64,000 nucleotides of DNA, taken from positions 2,728,001 to 2,792,000 of the forward strand of contig OY761615.1 in NCBI GenBank assembly GCA_963664845.1, read 5' to 3'. This DNA comes from CAIYTF01 sp963664845 (lineage in GTDB: Bacteria > Bacteroidota > Ignavibacteria > Ignavibacteriales > Ignavibacteriaceae). A program made the translations under genes and the position numbers. The notes below the pieces were generated by a model. That model made no database searches, had not been told where the DNA came from, and worked only from the letters and a program-made list of their open reading frames with translations. How positions within the stretch are numbered: position 1 is the stretch's first letter; each line of letters begins with the position of its first letter. This document shows positions 41,936 through 51,146 of this stretch, in pieces.

Positions 41936-42535
41936 CTATTCATCAGATTTTGGCAATTGCAATTTTGGCATGGAATCTTTTATACCGAGATAATCTCCTA
42001 TGCGTAACAATATCTTATATTCTTCAATTTTTGAAGGTTGAACGAATCTTTCAGCAGTCGGCCTGTGAAAAGGTCCCAAATTTGATTGTTTCCCAATGAC
42101 TATTCGTGGGTATCTCGAAATAATTTCAACTTTCGTCTTATTAGCATCAATTTTAGTAATATGTACTAAATAATAAGCATAATACAATATTGGGCCTTCC
42201 TTGCTAATAAAAATATGCGAAGTGTCATAATCTTTAAAATCTAGACAAAAATCGTTTATATTTTGAGATTTACTTACTATCGTATCACCCCATTTCATAA
42301 ATTGTTCTGATGAATCAATATGCGCCGAATTTGTAAACTGTGGATTATCTCTGATTGCCGCACGAATTTCTTCTAACGGGAATTTGAAGATATAATAATT
42401 AGGATTCGGGTCGTTAAATTTTAATTCGCGATAATTATACTTTTGTTCACAGGAACAAAACAGCAAAACAAAAACAGAAATAAATATTTTCCATAAATAT
42501 AAAGGGAATCCCCGATTATCTGTTCCCGACATCAT
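41936..42535 (-). CDS. Candidate immunity lipoprotein for the RHS PLC-like toxin
   Basis: The ATG pair at 42530-42535, with GGAG five bases upstream, starts MMSGTDNRGFPLYLWKIFIS and leads into a lipoprotein leader (FVLLFCSCEQ). The mature part is a 160-residue acidic domain (YNYRELKFNDPNPNYYIFKF). The start overlaps the last 20 nt of the RHS frame, so translation is coupled, as is common for toxin-immunity pairs. The frame extends upstream to 42628 but within the toxin gene, and is rejected. A periplasm-facing lipoprotein fits protection from a toxin delivered to the periplasm or membrane. Confidence 0.7.
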   Translation of the reverse strand: MMSGTDNRGFPLYLWKIFISVFVLLFCSCEQKYNYRELKFNDPNPNYYIFKFPLEEIRAAIRDNPQFTNSAHIDSSEQFMKWGDTIVSKSQNINDFCLDFKDYDTSHIFISKEGPILYYAYYLVHITKIDANKTKVEIISRYPRIVIGKQSNLGPFHRPTAERFVQPSKIEEYKILLRIGDYLGIKDSMPKLQLPKSDE

Positions 42536-43877
42536 ACGAGCTCCAGCTTTTTTTAGCGCGGTTTTTCTCATCTGATTTTTTCCTGAGATATTTAAGAGTA
42601 TTTTGATAATGATTTGCAAGGGCTTCATAACTTATAGAAGTTCCGCTGTTAACAAGGTTAACGAATAAACGCATCAAATCCACCGTCGCTTCTTTTTGCT
42701 CTTCTGATATAGAAAGTTCCTTCCCTGTATGTACTAATACAGCTATATCATTAAGTGTAATTGGAGAATCTGAACTAGACTTGCTATATGGATCCCCCCA
42801 TGTCTGAACTCCTTCATGTGAAGGAGCCGTCATATCCATTATGCAATGCAATTTTGCTCCTGGTGATACAGCTTTATTATTTAAATACACATCAATTTGA
42901 TTGACGCCTTCAGCATACCCCAAAGTAAAGTTCCTCATTGCATGCATGAATGAATTCTTAGGATCTTGAGTCCCCGGATCATTATCAGCTTTATAGCTTT
43001 CGGATTTAAGATATTTTCGCTGATCTGTATCTTTTGTAAATCTATTGATTAACTCATCATGAATCCATGATGGCCACTTACCCGTAGGATCAATTAAAGC
43101 AACAGGATTATTTACGCAATAATTATATCCACTCAAACCATGAAACTTGTCAACCATTGGATCCACCGTATTCCACCTCCCCAACTCTGAATCATAATAT
43201 CTCGCGCCAAAGTAATCCTGATTGGTTTCGTCGTCGCGTTCTTTGCCCGTGAAACGGTATTTCCTGTTTTTTGTACCGCTTTGATACTCCTGCATCGTCT
43301 CGCCATACGGATAATAATTCCGGGCGGATAAAATGGAACCGGAAGAACTTTTGGCTATCCGGATGCTGCCCAAATGATCCTTTATATAATACTGTTTGTT
43401 ACAGGTAGCGGAATCTGCTCCCCAGGTAATATCTACAGAACCAATCTGGTCATTGCCAAACAGATTAACCTGTTTTAATTTTCCGGTATTAACGTCAATG
43501 ACGGCCAGCTCCCTGCCTGCCTGATCATGCAGGTAATATTCCCATGTTGAACCGACTTTCTTGGCCAACCGGTTGCCGCCATCATCATAATTGTACAGTG
43601 CAACACCGGATGGTGTCGTAACATTCAAAGCCATATTCCTGTGGTCATATTCGTTCACGGTTACTTTCCCGTCGTTGATAACGTTGCCTCGCCCGTCATA
43701 GCTGAAATGTCTCTGCACTCCGTTTACCTTTACCAAATTAAGTTTATTGGTTCCGGAAAGATAAGAATAGGAAATGTTTTTGTCAGTACGCATTTTTGTC
43801 AGGAAATTGCCGTCGTTATCATAGGTATATACCTCCGAATACTGCGGCAAATTCATACAGATAGCAGATTCCAGCAT
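42516..43877 (-). CDS. RHS-repeat protein C-terminus with zinc-hydrolase (PLC-like) toxin tip, 5' end broken
   Basis: A 453-residue frame. RHS/YD repeats (YDNDGNFLTKM; FSYDGRGNVIND; YDDGGNRLAKKV) lead to the core end (FTGKERDDETNQDYFGARYY...RWNTVDPM). The variable tip (about 245-453) has spaced ligands W271/H273, H312 in NSFMHAMRN, H344 and D348 in LHCIMDM, and H354-E355 in APSHEG, a pattern like zinc-dependent phospholipase C or P1-type hydrolases. That toxin assignment is tentative. RHS sequence continues upstream to about 44130 but with at least two frameshifts (near 43953 and 44070), so the gene has lost its N-terminus and secretion parts. Confidence 0.8.
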   Translation of the reverse strand: MLESAICMNLPQYSEVYTYDNDGNFLTKMRTDKNISYSYLSGTNKLNLVKVNGVQRHFSYDGRGNVINDGKVTVNEYDHRNMALNVTTPSGVALYNYDDGGNRLAKKVGSTWEYYLHDQAGRELAVIDVNTGKLKQVNLFGNDQIGSVDITWGADSATCNKQYYIKDHLGSIRIAKSSSGSILSARNYYPYGETMQEYQSGTKNRKYRFTGKERDDETNQDYFGARYYDSELGRWNTVDPMVDKFHGLSGYNYCVNNPVALIDPTGKWPSWIHDELINRFTKDTDQRKYLKSESYKADNDPGTQDPKNSFMHAMRNFTLGYAEGVNQIDVYLNNKAVSPGAKLHCIMDMTAPSHEGVQTWGDPYSKSSSDSPITLNDIAVLVHTGKELSISEEQKEATVDLMRLFVNLVNSGTSISYEALANHYQNTLKYLRKKSDEKNRAKKSWSSYDVGNR

Positions 43878-44130
43878 GTTCCGGCTGTTATAGTCATATT
43901 TATTTATATATGAGCGGGCACCGGCTGTTTTGGCGTTTGTTGAAAACAGTTTGCTTACTGACGTTGCCGTTTTGCTTATAGGAAAGTTTTTCGCTGAAAT
44001 CAGTCACATTTATGGAAGTGAGCCAGTTCCGCTCATTATACTCGTAAAATACACTGGTAGCGGCAGTTGTAACAGCATAACCTGTCCGGCTGCATTATAA
44101 ACACAGGAGGCATCAACGTCCTGACCTGTG
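43878..44130 (-). pseudogene. Frameshifted upstream part of the RHS gene
   Basis: Translation of the minus strand gives RHS-like text in alternating frames: YAVTTAATSVFYEYNERNWL and DFSEKLSYKQNGNVSKQTVF in one frame, then after a 1-nt shift near 43953 NAKTAGARSYINKYDYNSRN, which joins the intact frame. A second break lies near 44070. Nothing RHS-like is seen beyond 44130, so the 5' two-thirds of the gene is absent. The stretch 44131-44493 holds the mnmE upstream region with nothing else recognised. Confidence 0.75.
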
Positions 44131-44493
44131 AATGTTGATGGAATTTCCAATATACAGAAACTTTCCCGGCCAGAGGTAGAGCCAGGCGGAGGTGTTTTTA
44201 GTTTTACTTTGCATAAACAATGCTGCCTGAGAAAAAAAATTGATTCAAAAAATATTTCGTGTAGAAATGAATATAAGCGGTTCCAGTTTTGTACTTCAAT
44301 AAATTACTGATTTTTCATTTATCTTTCACCTGAGCCGCATTTCTCCGGAACCCGAAATATTGCATTTTGTATTATCTTTGCTGACACAATATAACAGCAC
44401 TTACAAAAAAGCTTTGTTACCTAACCAGTATAGTGAACACATGAACACTATAAATAATATACAAATATTTTCCTATTAAATCGTATTACTGAT

Positions 44494-45849
44494 ATGAACT
44501 TTCCCGATGACACCATAATTGCCCTGGCCACCCCGTCCGGCGTCGGAGCAATAAGCGTAATCCGAATCAGCGGCAACAAGGCGTTTGAGCTGACCGACAA
44601 ATTTTTCGCCGGCAAAGAACCGATTGCAAGTGCAAAGTCACATACTATCCATTACGGAAAACTGACTGACACATCCGGCGAGACGATAGACGACATTCTG
44701 ATCTCCGTTTTCCGGGGACCGCATTCATACACAGGCGAGGATGTCATAGAGATAAACTCCCATGGCAACCCGTTGATAGCCCAAAAGATCATTGCGCTTT
44801 TCACTTCCGGCGAGGCCAGACTGGCAGAACCAGGAGAGTTCACGCGTCGCGCTTTCCTCAACAACCGACTCGATTTGACCCAGGCCGAAGCAGTTACCGA
44901 GGTGATAAGCTCCAGATCCGAGGCGGCACTCCGCGGAGCAAGGAACCAATTGGACGGACTCCTTTCAGCAAAAGTGCAGGAGCTCAGAACAAATTTGATC
45001 AATACTTCCTCACTCATCGAGCTCGAATTAGACTTCGCCGAGGAGGATGTTGAGTTCCTGGAGAGACCGGAATTAGTTGCAAGAATAGAAAACATACAGG
45101 GAGAAATTGAGGCCCTTCTTTCAACTTATTCCTTCGGAAGAGTGATCCGGGACGGCGTAAATGTTGCGCTTGTGGGTCAGCCGAATGTTGGAAAATCTTC
45201 AATTCTCAATTACCTGCTTAAAGAAGCAAGAGCGATAGTAAGCCACATTCCGGGAACCACCAGGGACGTTATCCGGGAAGAAATAACCATAAATGGGCTC
45301 CTTTTCCGCATTTTTGATACAGCCGGCATACGGGAAACCACGGACGAAATAGAACTTGAAGGCGTTGAGAGAAGCCGGAATGCAGTCCGCCAGGCCGATT
45401 TAATTCTCTTCATTAACGACACGGAGCAACCCTACCCAACTGATCTTTACAACGAACTTCTGACTCTTACCCCTGCCGGGAAGATCATAAAAGTTCTCAA
45501 TAAAGTTGACCTGAAGAGAGAAAGTTTTGAGAGTTTTGATGCGAAAATTTCTGCGGTTACAGGTCAAGGCGTGCACGAACTCGTCACCTTAATTCAACGT
45601 AAAGCTCTCGGCTCATCCAACTATACCGAGCACACCGCCATCGTCACCAACGACCGGCACTTCGAAAGTCTCAGACGTGCAAGCGAAAATTTATCCGCAG
45701 CGCTCACCTCAATCGACGGAAAAATGAGCGGTGAATTTATTTCCGTGGACCTCAGGAATGCCGAAAGTTCACTTGCGGAGATAATTGGCGTTGTCACTAC
45801 TGACGATATTCTGAACAACATCTTCGCAAAATTCTGCATCGGCAAATGA
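44494..45849 (+). CDS. mnmE: tRNA modification GTPase MnmE
   Basis: A 451-residue protein with the N-terminal tetrahydrofolate-binding domain (IIALATPSGVGAISVIRISG; PGEFTRRAFLNNRLDLTQAEAV), helical domain, inserted Ras-like G domain with G1 GQPNVGKSS (about 224-232), G2/G3 GTTRDVI and DTAGIRET, G4 NKVD and G5 region ISAVTGQG, and the C-terminal CIGK with the catalytic cysteine. With MnmG it installs 5-carboxymethylaminomethyl (or taurine-type) groups on U34 of certain tRNAs. Length and motifs are complete. It lies upstream of mnmG-rsmG, separated by 1 kb containing parS sites, an origin-proximal arrangement. Confidence 0.97.
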   Translation: MNFPDDTIIALATPSGVGAISVIRISGNKAFELTDKFFAGKEPIASAKSHTIHYGKLTDTSGETIDDILISVFRGPHSYTGEDVIEINSHGNPLIAQKIIALFTSGEARLAEPGEFTRRAFLNNRLDLTQAEAVTEVISSRSEAALRGARNQLDGLLSAKVQELRTNLINTSSLIELELDFAEEDVEFLERPELVARIENIQGEIEALLSTYSFGRVIRDGVNVALVGQPNVGKSSILNYLLKEARAIVSHIPGTTRDVIREEITINGLLFRIFDTAGIRETTDEIELEGVERSRNAVRQADLILFINDTEQPYPTDLYNELLTLTPAGKIIKVLNKVDLKRESFESFDAKISAVTGQGVHELVTLIQRKALGSSNYTEHTAIVTNDRHFESLRRASENLSAALTSIDGKMSGEFISVDLRNAESSLAEIIGVVTTDDILNNIFAKFCIGK

Positions 45850-45850
45850 C

Positions 45851-45886
45851 CGTTTCACGTGAAACATTTATGCTTCACGTGGAACC
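45851..45886. promoter_or_regulatory. parS site plus degenerate copy
   Basis: CGTTTCACGTGAAACA (45851-45866) matches the 16-bp ParB-binding consensus TGTTTCACGTGAAACA at all but the first base. A second related word TTCACGTGGAAC follows at 45874-45885. It lies directly past mnmE. Confidence 0.75.
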
Positions 45887-46137
45887 TACTTGCGTAACGG
45901 ATAAAAATTTTTCTTCCCGCACTTCCCCCTAACACCAGTGCCGACATTCACGTCAATCAAATTTGCAAAAATATTTCTTCCTCTGTCTCCAACACCAAAG
46001 CAACTTGAGCCTTTGATGAACTACGATTTTCTTGTTTCGGTGGAAAAATAAAAAAGTCAGACTGTCTTTATTGTTTGTTTGCGGCATCTTTAGCTTCGCA
46101 GTAACCATCAGATTTTTCAGGAGCAAACATAAAGGAA

Positions 46138-46400
46138 GGCACCAAGGGCAGCAATCTATAAATGAATCCGATTTTTCGTTTTATCAGATTTTAACGCAGG
46201 GTTCGCTGAGAATTCGCAAGGTCCGCAGAGTATATATGAATCCAATCTTTGCGTTCTTTGCGTTACCTTTGTGCCCTCTGCGGTTTCTCAGATTTTATCA
46301 AAATGCGCCTAAGAATGCACCAAGGGCACCAAGCTATAAATGAATCCGATCTTTGCATTCCTGCTCTAACCTTTGTCCTTTGTGTTTAAATTAGCTCGCC
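46138..46400. repeat. Triplicate dispersed-repeat array (GCACCAAGGGC / TATAAATGAATCCGAT)
   Basis: Three units share TATAAATGAATCCGAT-type words (46157, 46231 with TATATATGAATCCAAT, and 46335), preceded by GGCACCAAGGGCA or CCGCAGAG words and followed by CTTTGCGTT. Related text occurs at 600-695 and 19180-19425. The interval 45887-46743 has no credible gene. Confidence 0.65.
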
Positions 46401-46743
46401 TCCGCAAAGGACTCAAGCTTATGATTTCTGCAACAACAGATCAAATAAATGTCCTTTTCAGCTAAAATATGCAGTCATAGATTAAATATTCTCCCAACAT
46501 CGTCTTCATTACTGAGACTATATCCCCCGATTTATTGGTGACATTGTTCATTCCTTTTTTCTCTCCACGTTTATATAGTTTTATTCACTTCCGTTATTAA
46601 AGCATTCACACCTCACCCATTGTATATTTATATATTATAAAATCAGCTTCTTCACTGAGCAATTAAAACTGAGGTTCAATCATTAATTATTGTTCCAGTT
46701 TAAATAATTGCACATTAATATTGTTGCGCATAATTCGAAAAAC

Positions 46744-46759
46744 TGTTTCACGTGAAACA
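46744..46759. promoter_or_regulatory. Perfect parS site
   Basis: TGTTTCACGTGAAACA is identical to the bacterial parS consensus, and the palindrome extends to 28 bp (46738-46765) with flanking AAAAAC/GTTTTT. ParB binding here would load the ParABS segregation complex near the origin. It lies 140 bp upstream of mnmG. Confidence 0.9.
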
Positions 46760-46897
46760 GTTTTTATGTAACTTTGTAAGTGTGTATTCTTCTGATTTGA
46801 ACAAACCAATCCCGGTATATTTTCAAATCACAACTATAAATATTTGCTGCCAAGCAATTATTTAATATTAATATATTTATTGGAGTAAATTACTTCC

Positions 46898-48778
46898 TTG
46901 TCTAAAAGCTTTGACGTGTTGGTCATTGGTGGCGGGCATGCAGGAATCGAAGCGGCGTGTTCTGCCGCAAGGATGGGCTGCAGTGTCGCACTGGTAACCA
47001 TGGATAAAAACGCCATTGGGCGGATGTCCTGTAATCCTGCAATCGGTGGAACAGCTAAGGGACACCTTGTCCGCGAAATTGATGCACTTGGCGGTGTGAT
47101 GGGTCAAATTGCCGACCGCACCGGTATACAGTTTCGCATGCTCAATAAATCAAAGGGTCCGGCAGTCTGGTCACCACGCAGCCAAAACGACCGCAAACTT
47201 TATTCACTCGACGCGATACGTGTAGTCGAATCACACAAGAACATCACCATTGTTTCCGAATCGATCATTTCCATTCACGAAGAAAACAAAACAGTTACCG
47301 GCGTATCAACGGTACATGGCGATTTCATAAACGCCAAGGCTGTTGTTTTGTGCTCGGGCACTTTTCTCAACGGCATCATGCATACGGGCCTCTCGTCAAT
47401 GTCCGGCGGGCGTTTCGGCGAGAAGCAGGCCACCGGCATTACCGATTCACTTCTGCAAATGGGCTTCGAAGCAGGACGTCTGAAAACCGGAACACCCCCA
47501 CGACTAAATAAAAATTCCATTAACTGGGATATACTTGAGATACAGGCCGGCGATGATAATCCACAACCTTTTTCATTTCGTACACCACGGAATGAATTTC
47601 CCTATCAGCAGCAACTCCCCTGCCACGTAACCTATACAGATTTAAATGTCCATGCTATTCTCGAAAAAGGATTTCATGAATCACCTATGTTCACCGGACT
47701 TATAAAGGGTGTCGGCCCGCGTTATTGTCCTTCCATTGAAGACAAGATAGTGCGCTTCGCAGATAAGAAACGGCACCAGCTTTTCCTTGAACCGGAAGGT
47801 CTTGATTCCAATCTTATCTACGTAAACGGGTTTTCAACTTCACTGCCTGCAGAAGTGCAGCTCGAAGCATTGCATTCAATCAAGGGACTTGAGGAAGCAG
47901 AGATGCTGCGTCCCGGTTACGCGGTCGAATATGATTTCTTTCCACCGCTGCAGGTTGATCTCACACTCGAAACAAAACGTATACATGGATTATATTTTGC
48001 AGGACAGATCAATGGAACATCAGGGTATGAGGAAGCCGCAGCACAAGGCCTCGTAGCCGGTATAAACGCTGCCGCAAAGATCATCGGCAAGAAAGAATTT
48101 ACACCAAAACGAAGCGAAGCATATATCGGCGTGATGGTTGATGACCTCGTAAGCAAATCCACCGAAGAACCATACCGTATGTTCACCTCCCGTGCAGAAT
48201 ACAGGTTACTGTTACGTCAGGACAACGCTGACCGCAGGCTTGCAGATTATGCGCACTATTACGGAATGATATCCGATGATGAGCATAATGCAGTTAACGA
48301 AAAAATTGAGGCAATTAAAAGAAGCGTATTGTTCTTCAATGAACACAAAATTACTATTGAAAAAGCAAATCCGATATTGGAAGCAAAAGGAACACCGGTA
48401 ATAGAGTTTTCGGAAACCTCTTCCAAACTCATTAAGCGTCCGGAAGTATCAATAGCCGATCTCCTTCCGGTTATTGATGCAGCTCTCTTGCACAGCGCCG
48501 GCGTCCCTGATACGTTTTGCGACGTGTTGGAGCAGGCGGAGATCCAAATCAAATATGAGGGATACATACAACGGCAGACGGATGAAATTGCAAAGACGGA
48601 GAAGTACGAAGACTTAAGGATTCCCGCTACACTTGATTATGGCGGAATACGTACGCTCTCCACTGAGGGAAGAGACCGTTTAAGCAGAATTAAACCACGT
48701 TCATTGGGGCAAGCATCAAGAATCTCTGGTGTTACCCCATCAGATATTTCTATTTTATTGGTATATTTAAAGAAGTAA
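46898..48778 (+). CDS. mnmG: tRNA uridine-5-carboxymethylaminomethyl modification enzyme MnmG
   Basis: A 626-residue FAD protein (GidA), partner of MnmE in U34 modification. It opens with the FAD-binding VLVIGGGHAGIEAACSAARMG, has the conserved CNPAIGG (catalytic cysteine), KSKGPAVWSPRSQ, LKTGTPPRL, GLYFAGQINGTSGYEEAAAQG and the C-terminal domain ending with RISGVTPSDISILLVYLKK. The frame starts with TTG (46898), and no good ATG fits; a GGAG lies 12 nt upstream. It is followed by rsmG after 23 nt, so they share an operon (gidAB). A parS site lies just upstream. Confidence 0.97.
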   Translation: MSKSFDVLVIGGGHAGIEAACSAARMGCSVALVTMDKNAIGRMSCNPAIGGTAKGHLVREIDALGGVMGQIADRTGIQFRMLNKSKGPAVWSPRSQNDRKLYSLDAIRVVESHKNITIVSESIISIHEENKTVTGVSTVHGDFINAKAVVLCSGTFLNGIMHTGLSSMSGGRFGEKQATGITDSLLQMGFEAGRLKTGTPPRLNKNSINWDILEIQAGDDNPQPFSFRTPRNEFPYQQQLPCHVTYTDLNVHAILEKGFHESPMFTGLIKGVGPRYCPSIEDKIVRFADKKRHQLFLEPEGLDSNLIYVNGFSTSLPAEVQLEALHSIKGLEEAEMLRPGYAVEYDFFPPLQVDLTLETKRIHGLYFAGQINGTSGYEEAAAQGLVAGINAAAKIIGKKEFTPKRSEAYIGVMVDDLVSKSTEEPYRMFTSRAEYRLLLRQDNADRRLADYAHYYGMISDDEHNAVNEKIEAIKRSVLFFNEHKITIEKANPILEAKGTPVIEFSETSSKLIKRPEVSIADLLPVIDAALLHSAGVPDTFCDVLEQAEIQIKYEGYIQRQTDEIAKTEKYEDLRIPATLDYGGIRTLSTEGRDRLSRIKPRSLGQASRISGVTPSDISILLVYLKK

Positions 48779-48801
48779 TTTATAAAATTTTTGGGAGCTT
48801 C

Positions 48802-49488
48802 ATGGTAGATACTCAAGATTTATACTTGAAACAACTCACTTCCTTCTACTGGGAGAATGGGTATAATCCCGAGACATCACAGATGGAACGACTGGCGCAC
48901 TTTGCGGATTTAGTCGTTGAAAAAAACTCTGAGTTAAATTTAATTTCGCGCAAGGATATTGACGCGGTAATCGAAAATCATATTTTCCTGTCTTCCTATA
49001 TAGCAAAAGATATTCCCGAGAAGTGTACCCGGTTTATTGACATTGGAACCGGCGGCGGTTTCCCCGGAATTCCCATTGCAATTATGCGGCCTATGATGAG
49101 AGGTATTCTCGTTGATTCAGTTAAGAAAAAAGTTGACTCTGTTGCCGAATTCATCGATAAGCTTATGCTTAATAATATTAAGGCAGAATGTTCACGCGTT
49201 GAAGATCCGGAATTTGTTGAGCAATATAAAAATTCGTTTGACCTGGTAGTCAGCAGGGCAACCGTTCCTCTTATCATTTTGTTGCGTTATGCACTTCCTC
49301 TGGTTAAAGAAAAGGCCTACCTGCTCGCTATGAAAGGCGGCGATCTTACTGAAGAATATGCAAAAGCTGAACTGAAGTACGGACCTTATATTAAAAAATC
49401 GACCATCTTTGAGTTGCATTATAAACCGACCAATGTGAAGAACATCAAGGGTAAAAAACTCGTTCTTCTCGAATTGGTTAAATCATAA
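48802..49488 (+). CDS. rsmG: 16S rRNA (guanine527-N7)-methyltransferase RsmG
   Basis: A 228-residue GidB-family methyltransferase that methylates G527 of 16S rRNA with SAM. Hallmarks are the N-terminal NSELNLISRKD, then ENHIFLSS, the SAM-binding FIDIGTGGGFPGIPIAI and DLVVSRAT. ATG 48802 has GGGAG four bases upstream. It follows mnmG in the classic gidA-gidB pair. parA and parB, which usually follow in other phyla, are not present here; murQ comes instead. Confidence 0.96.
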   Translation: MVDTQDLYLKQLTSFYWENGYNPETSQMERLAHFADLVVEKNSELNLISRKDIDAVIENHIFLSSYIAKDIPEKCTRFIDIGTGGGFPGIPIAIMRPMMRGILVDSVKKKVDSVAEFIDKLMLNNIKAECSRVEDPEFVEQYKNSFDLVVSRATVPLIILLRYALPLVKEKAYLLAMKGGDLTEEYAKAELKYGPYIKKSTIFELHYKPTNVKNIKGKKLVLLELVKS

Positions 49489-49550
49489 ACTTACAGAAGC
49501 GATTTATAGAAGACTAATTGCTACTTTTTCAAAATTTTTCTCTTTTTTTC

Positions 49551-49616
49551 TTCCCGGCTTCCTGATGACCGTACTGCCTCTAATCTCCGGCAGCGGGGCC
49601 ATTACGAAGCCGGGAA
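49551..49616 (+). terminator. Structured terminator after rsmG
   Basis: An 11-bp stem TTCCCGGCTTC (49551-49561) / GAAGCCGGGAA (49606-49616) encloses an inner hairpin CTGCC (49574-49578) / GGCAG (49589-49593), and ATTTTTA follows. The branched shape is more elaborate than a plain terminator. Confidence 0.7.
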
Positions 49617-49694
49617 ATTTTTATCCAAAACATTAGTCTTGCCTTTCATAATTTAAATAACTAAAAACGATAATTATATTTTTATTATTCAACC

Positions 49695-50630
49695 ATGAAT
49701 TCATCAGATTTAAATCCTCAGTTATTTGAACAAATAGCCAAACTTTCAACCGAGCAGCGTAACCCTAAATCAATGGATATTGATGCACGCCCGCTTTCTG
49801 AAATATTACAAATAATAAATAACGAAGATAAACTGGTCCCTCTCGCAGTTGAAAAAGAACTTCCCTATATTGAGCAGGCAGTTGAAGTCATAGTTAAAAC
49901 GCTGAAAAACGGTGGCCGGTTATTATACTTCGGTGCCGGAACCAGCGGTCGACTGGCGGTGATTGATGCCGCAGAATGTCCACCTACCTATGGAACCCCA
50001 TTTGGCCTTATAGAGGGGTTCATCGCCGGGGGAAAAGAAGCAATGTTCCGGGCACAGGAAGGTGCTGAAGATAAAGAAGAAAACGGAGCAAATGATGTCA
50101 TCGCGGCCGGGGTAACCTCTGCGGACGTTGTTTGTGGAATTGCTGCCAGCAAACGGACACCATATGCTGTTGGCGCGGTCAAGAAGGCAAAAGAACTTGG
50201 AGCCACAACTCTCTATATTACCTGCATTCCCAGATCTGAATTTAATATCGACGAAGTTGATATAGCCATGTGCCCTTATGTCGGTCCCGAAGTGATTATG
50301 GGTTCAACCCGGATGAAAAGCGGAACGGCCCAGAAACTGGTACTTAATATGCTTACCACCGCCAGCATGATCAGGATGGGAAAGATTTATGAAAACCTGA
50401 TGATAGACCTCCAGATGACCAACCAGAAACTGGTTGAACGGGCCAAGCGTATTGTGATGATCATTACCGGTGTGGATTACAAGGAAGCAACGGAATTTCT
50501 CACCAGGGCCGGTGGTCATGTGAAAACTGCCCTGGTAATGATAAAAGCACAGGTTACCAAAGAAGAGGCAAAAGCACGACTGGAAAAAGCAGATGGTTTC
50601 GTCCGCCGTGCTGTTACTATGATTGGATAA
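49695..50630 (+). CDS. murQ: N-acetylmuramic acid 6-phosphate etherase MurQ
   Basis: A 311-residue SIS-domain enzyme that cleaves the lactyl ether of MurNAc-6-P to give GlcNAc-6-P in cell-wall recycling. Visible are TEQRNPKSMDID, the SIS core GRLLYFGAGTSGRLAVIDAAE, CPPTYGTP, AQEGAEDKEENG (with the catalytic Glu region), PEVIMGSTRMKSGTAQKLVLNML and the C-terminal helical region. Complete length. It stands alone between rsmG and a candidate replication origin. Confidence 0.95.
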   Translation: MNSSDLNPQLFEQIAKLSTEQRNPKSMDIDARPLSEILQIINNEDKLVPLAVEKELPYIEQAVEVIVKTLKNGGRLLYFGAGTSGRLAVIDAAECPPTYGTPFGLIEGFIAGGKEAMFRAQEGAEDKEENGANDVIAAGVTSADVVCGIAASKRTPYAVGAVKKAKELGATTLYITCIPRSEFNIDEVDIAMCPYVGPEVIMGSTRMKSGTAQKLVLNMLTTASMIRMGKIYENLMIDLQMTNQKLVERAKRIVMIITGVDYKEATEFLTRAGGHVKTALVMIKAQVTKEEAKARLEKADGFVRRAVTMIG

Positions 50631-50639
50631 TCTCTGCCA

Positions 50640-50980
50640 ACATTGTTGATAATATCAGCTATTGACTGTTAACAACTCCCTTAACAACCTGTGGGTAATA
50701 TCTTAATAACTTCAATATGTTGGTAACCCCATACTTACAAAGACCTGTACACAAAACCAGTGTTGGTAAATAGTCTGGATAAACTTGCAATATGACGCCC
50801 CAACATGCTATTCACTCAGTTATCCACATATCCACATCATTAGTGTTCCTGTATTTATTTAAATCCAAATTTATGAATATATAAGGATGTGGATAACCAG
50901 CCTCAGTACCATACATCAGATATAAATTGACTTTCAAAAATAATTGCTCTAATTTGAAGACTGTTTTTGTTGGGAATAAA
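50640..50980. other. Candidate chromosomal replication origin (oriC)
   Basis: A gene-free stretch with two perfect DnaA boxes, TTATCCACA (50820-50828) and TGTGGATAA (50888-50896), and near matches TGTGGGTAA (50690-50698), TCTGGATAA (50774-50782) and ATATCCACA (50828-50836). An AT-rich segment (about 50849-50884) lies between the perfect boxes and could be the unwinding element. The region follows mnmG-rsmG-murQ and two parS loci, which in many bacteria lie at the origin. No dnaA gene is seen in the window. Nothing else recognised up to 51146. Confidence 0.7.
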
Positions 50981-51146
50981 TCCTATGTCTGTTCTTCCTT
51001 CTTATTGAAAATGTTTTCTGTTTATTGGTACTGCTTTTATTACAGTTTGCATAGAGCTTAGATAATTTACAAATGGAGTCCAGAGACCATTATAAACGGG
51101 GCGATCCGAAAAGCCATACGAGTAGGAAAACCGACAGGAGAATTTT

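Noticed and set aside
42536..42628. N-terminal extension of the immunity lipoprotein
   Set aside because: Lies inside the toxin gene; the coupled ATG pair with GGAG gives a proper lipoprotein leader.
46032..46343. 103-codon plus-strand frame
   Set aside because: Composed of dispersed-repeat units.
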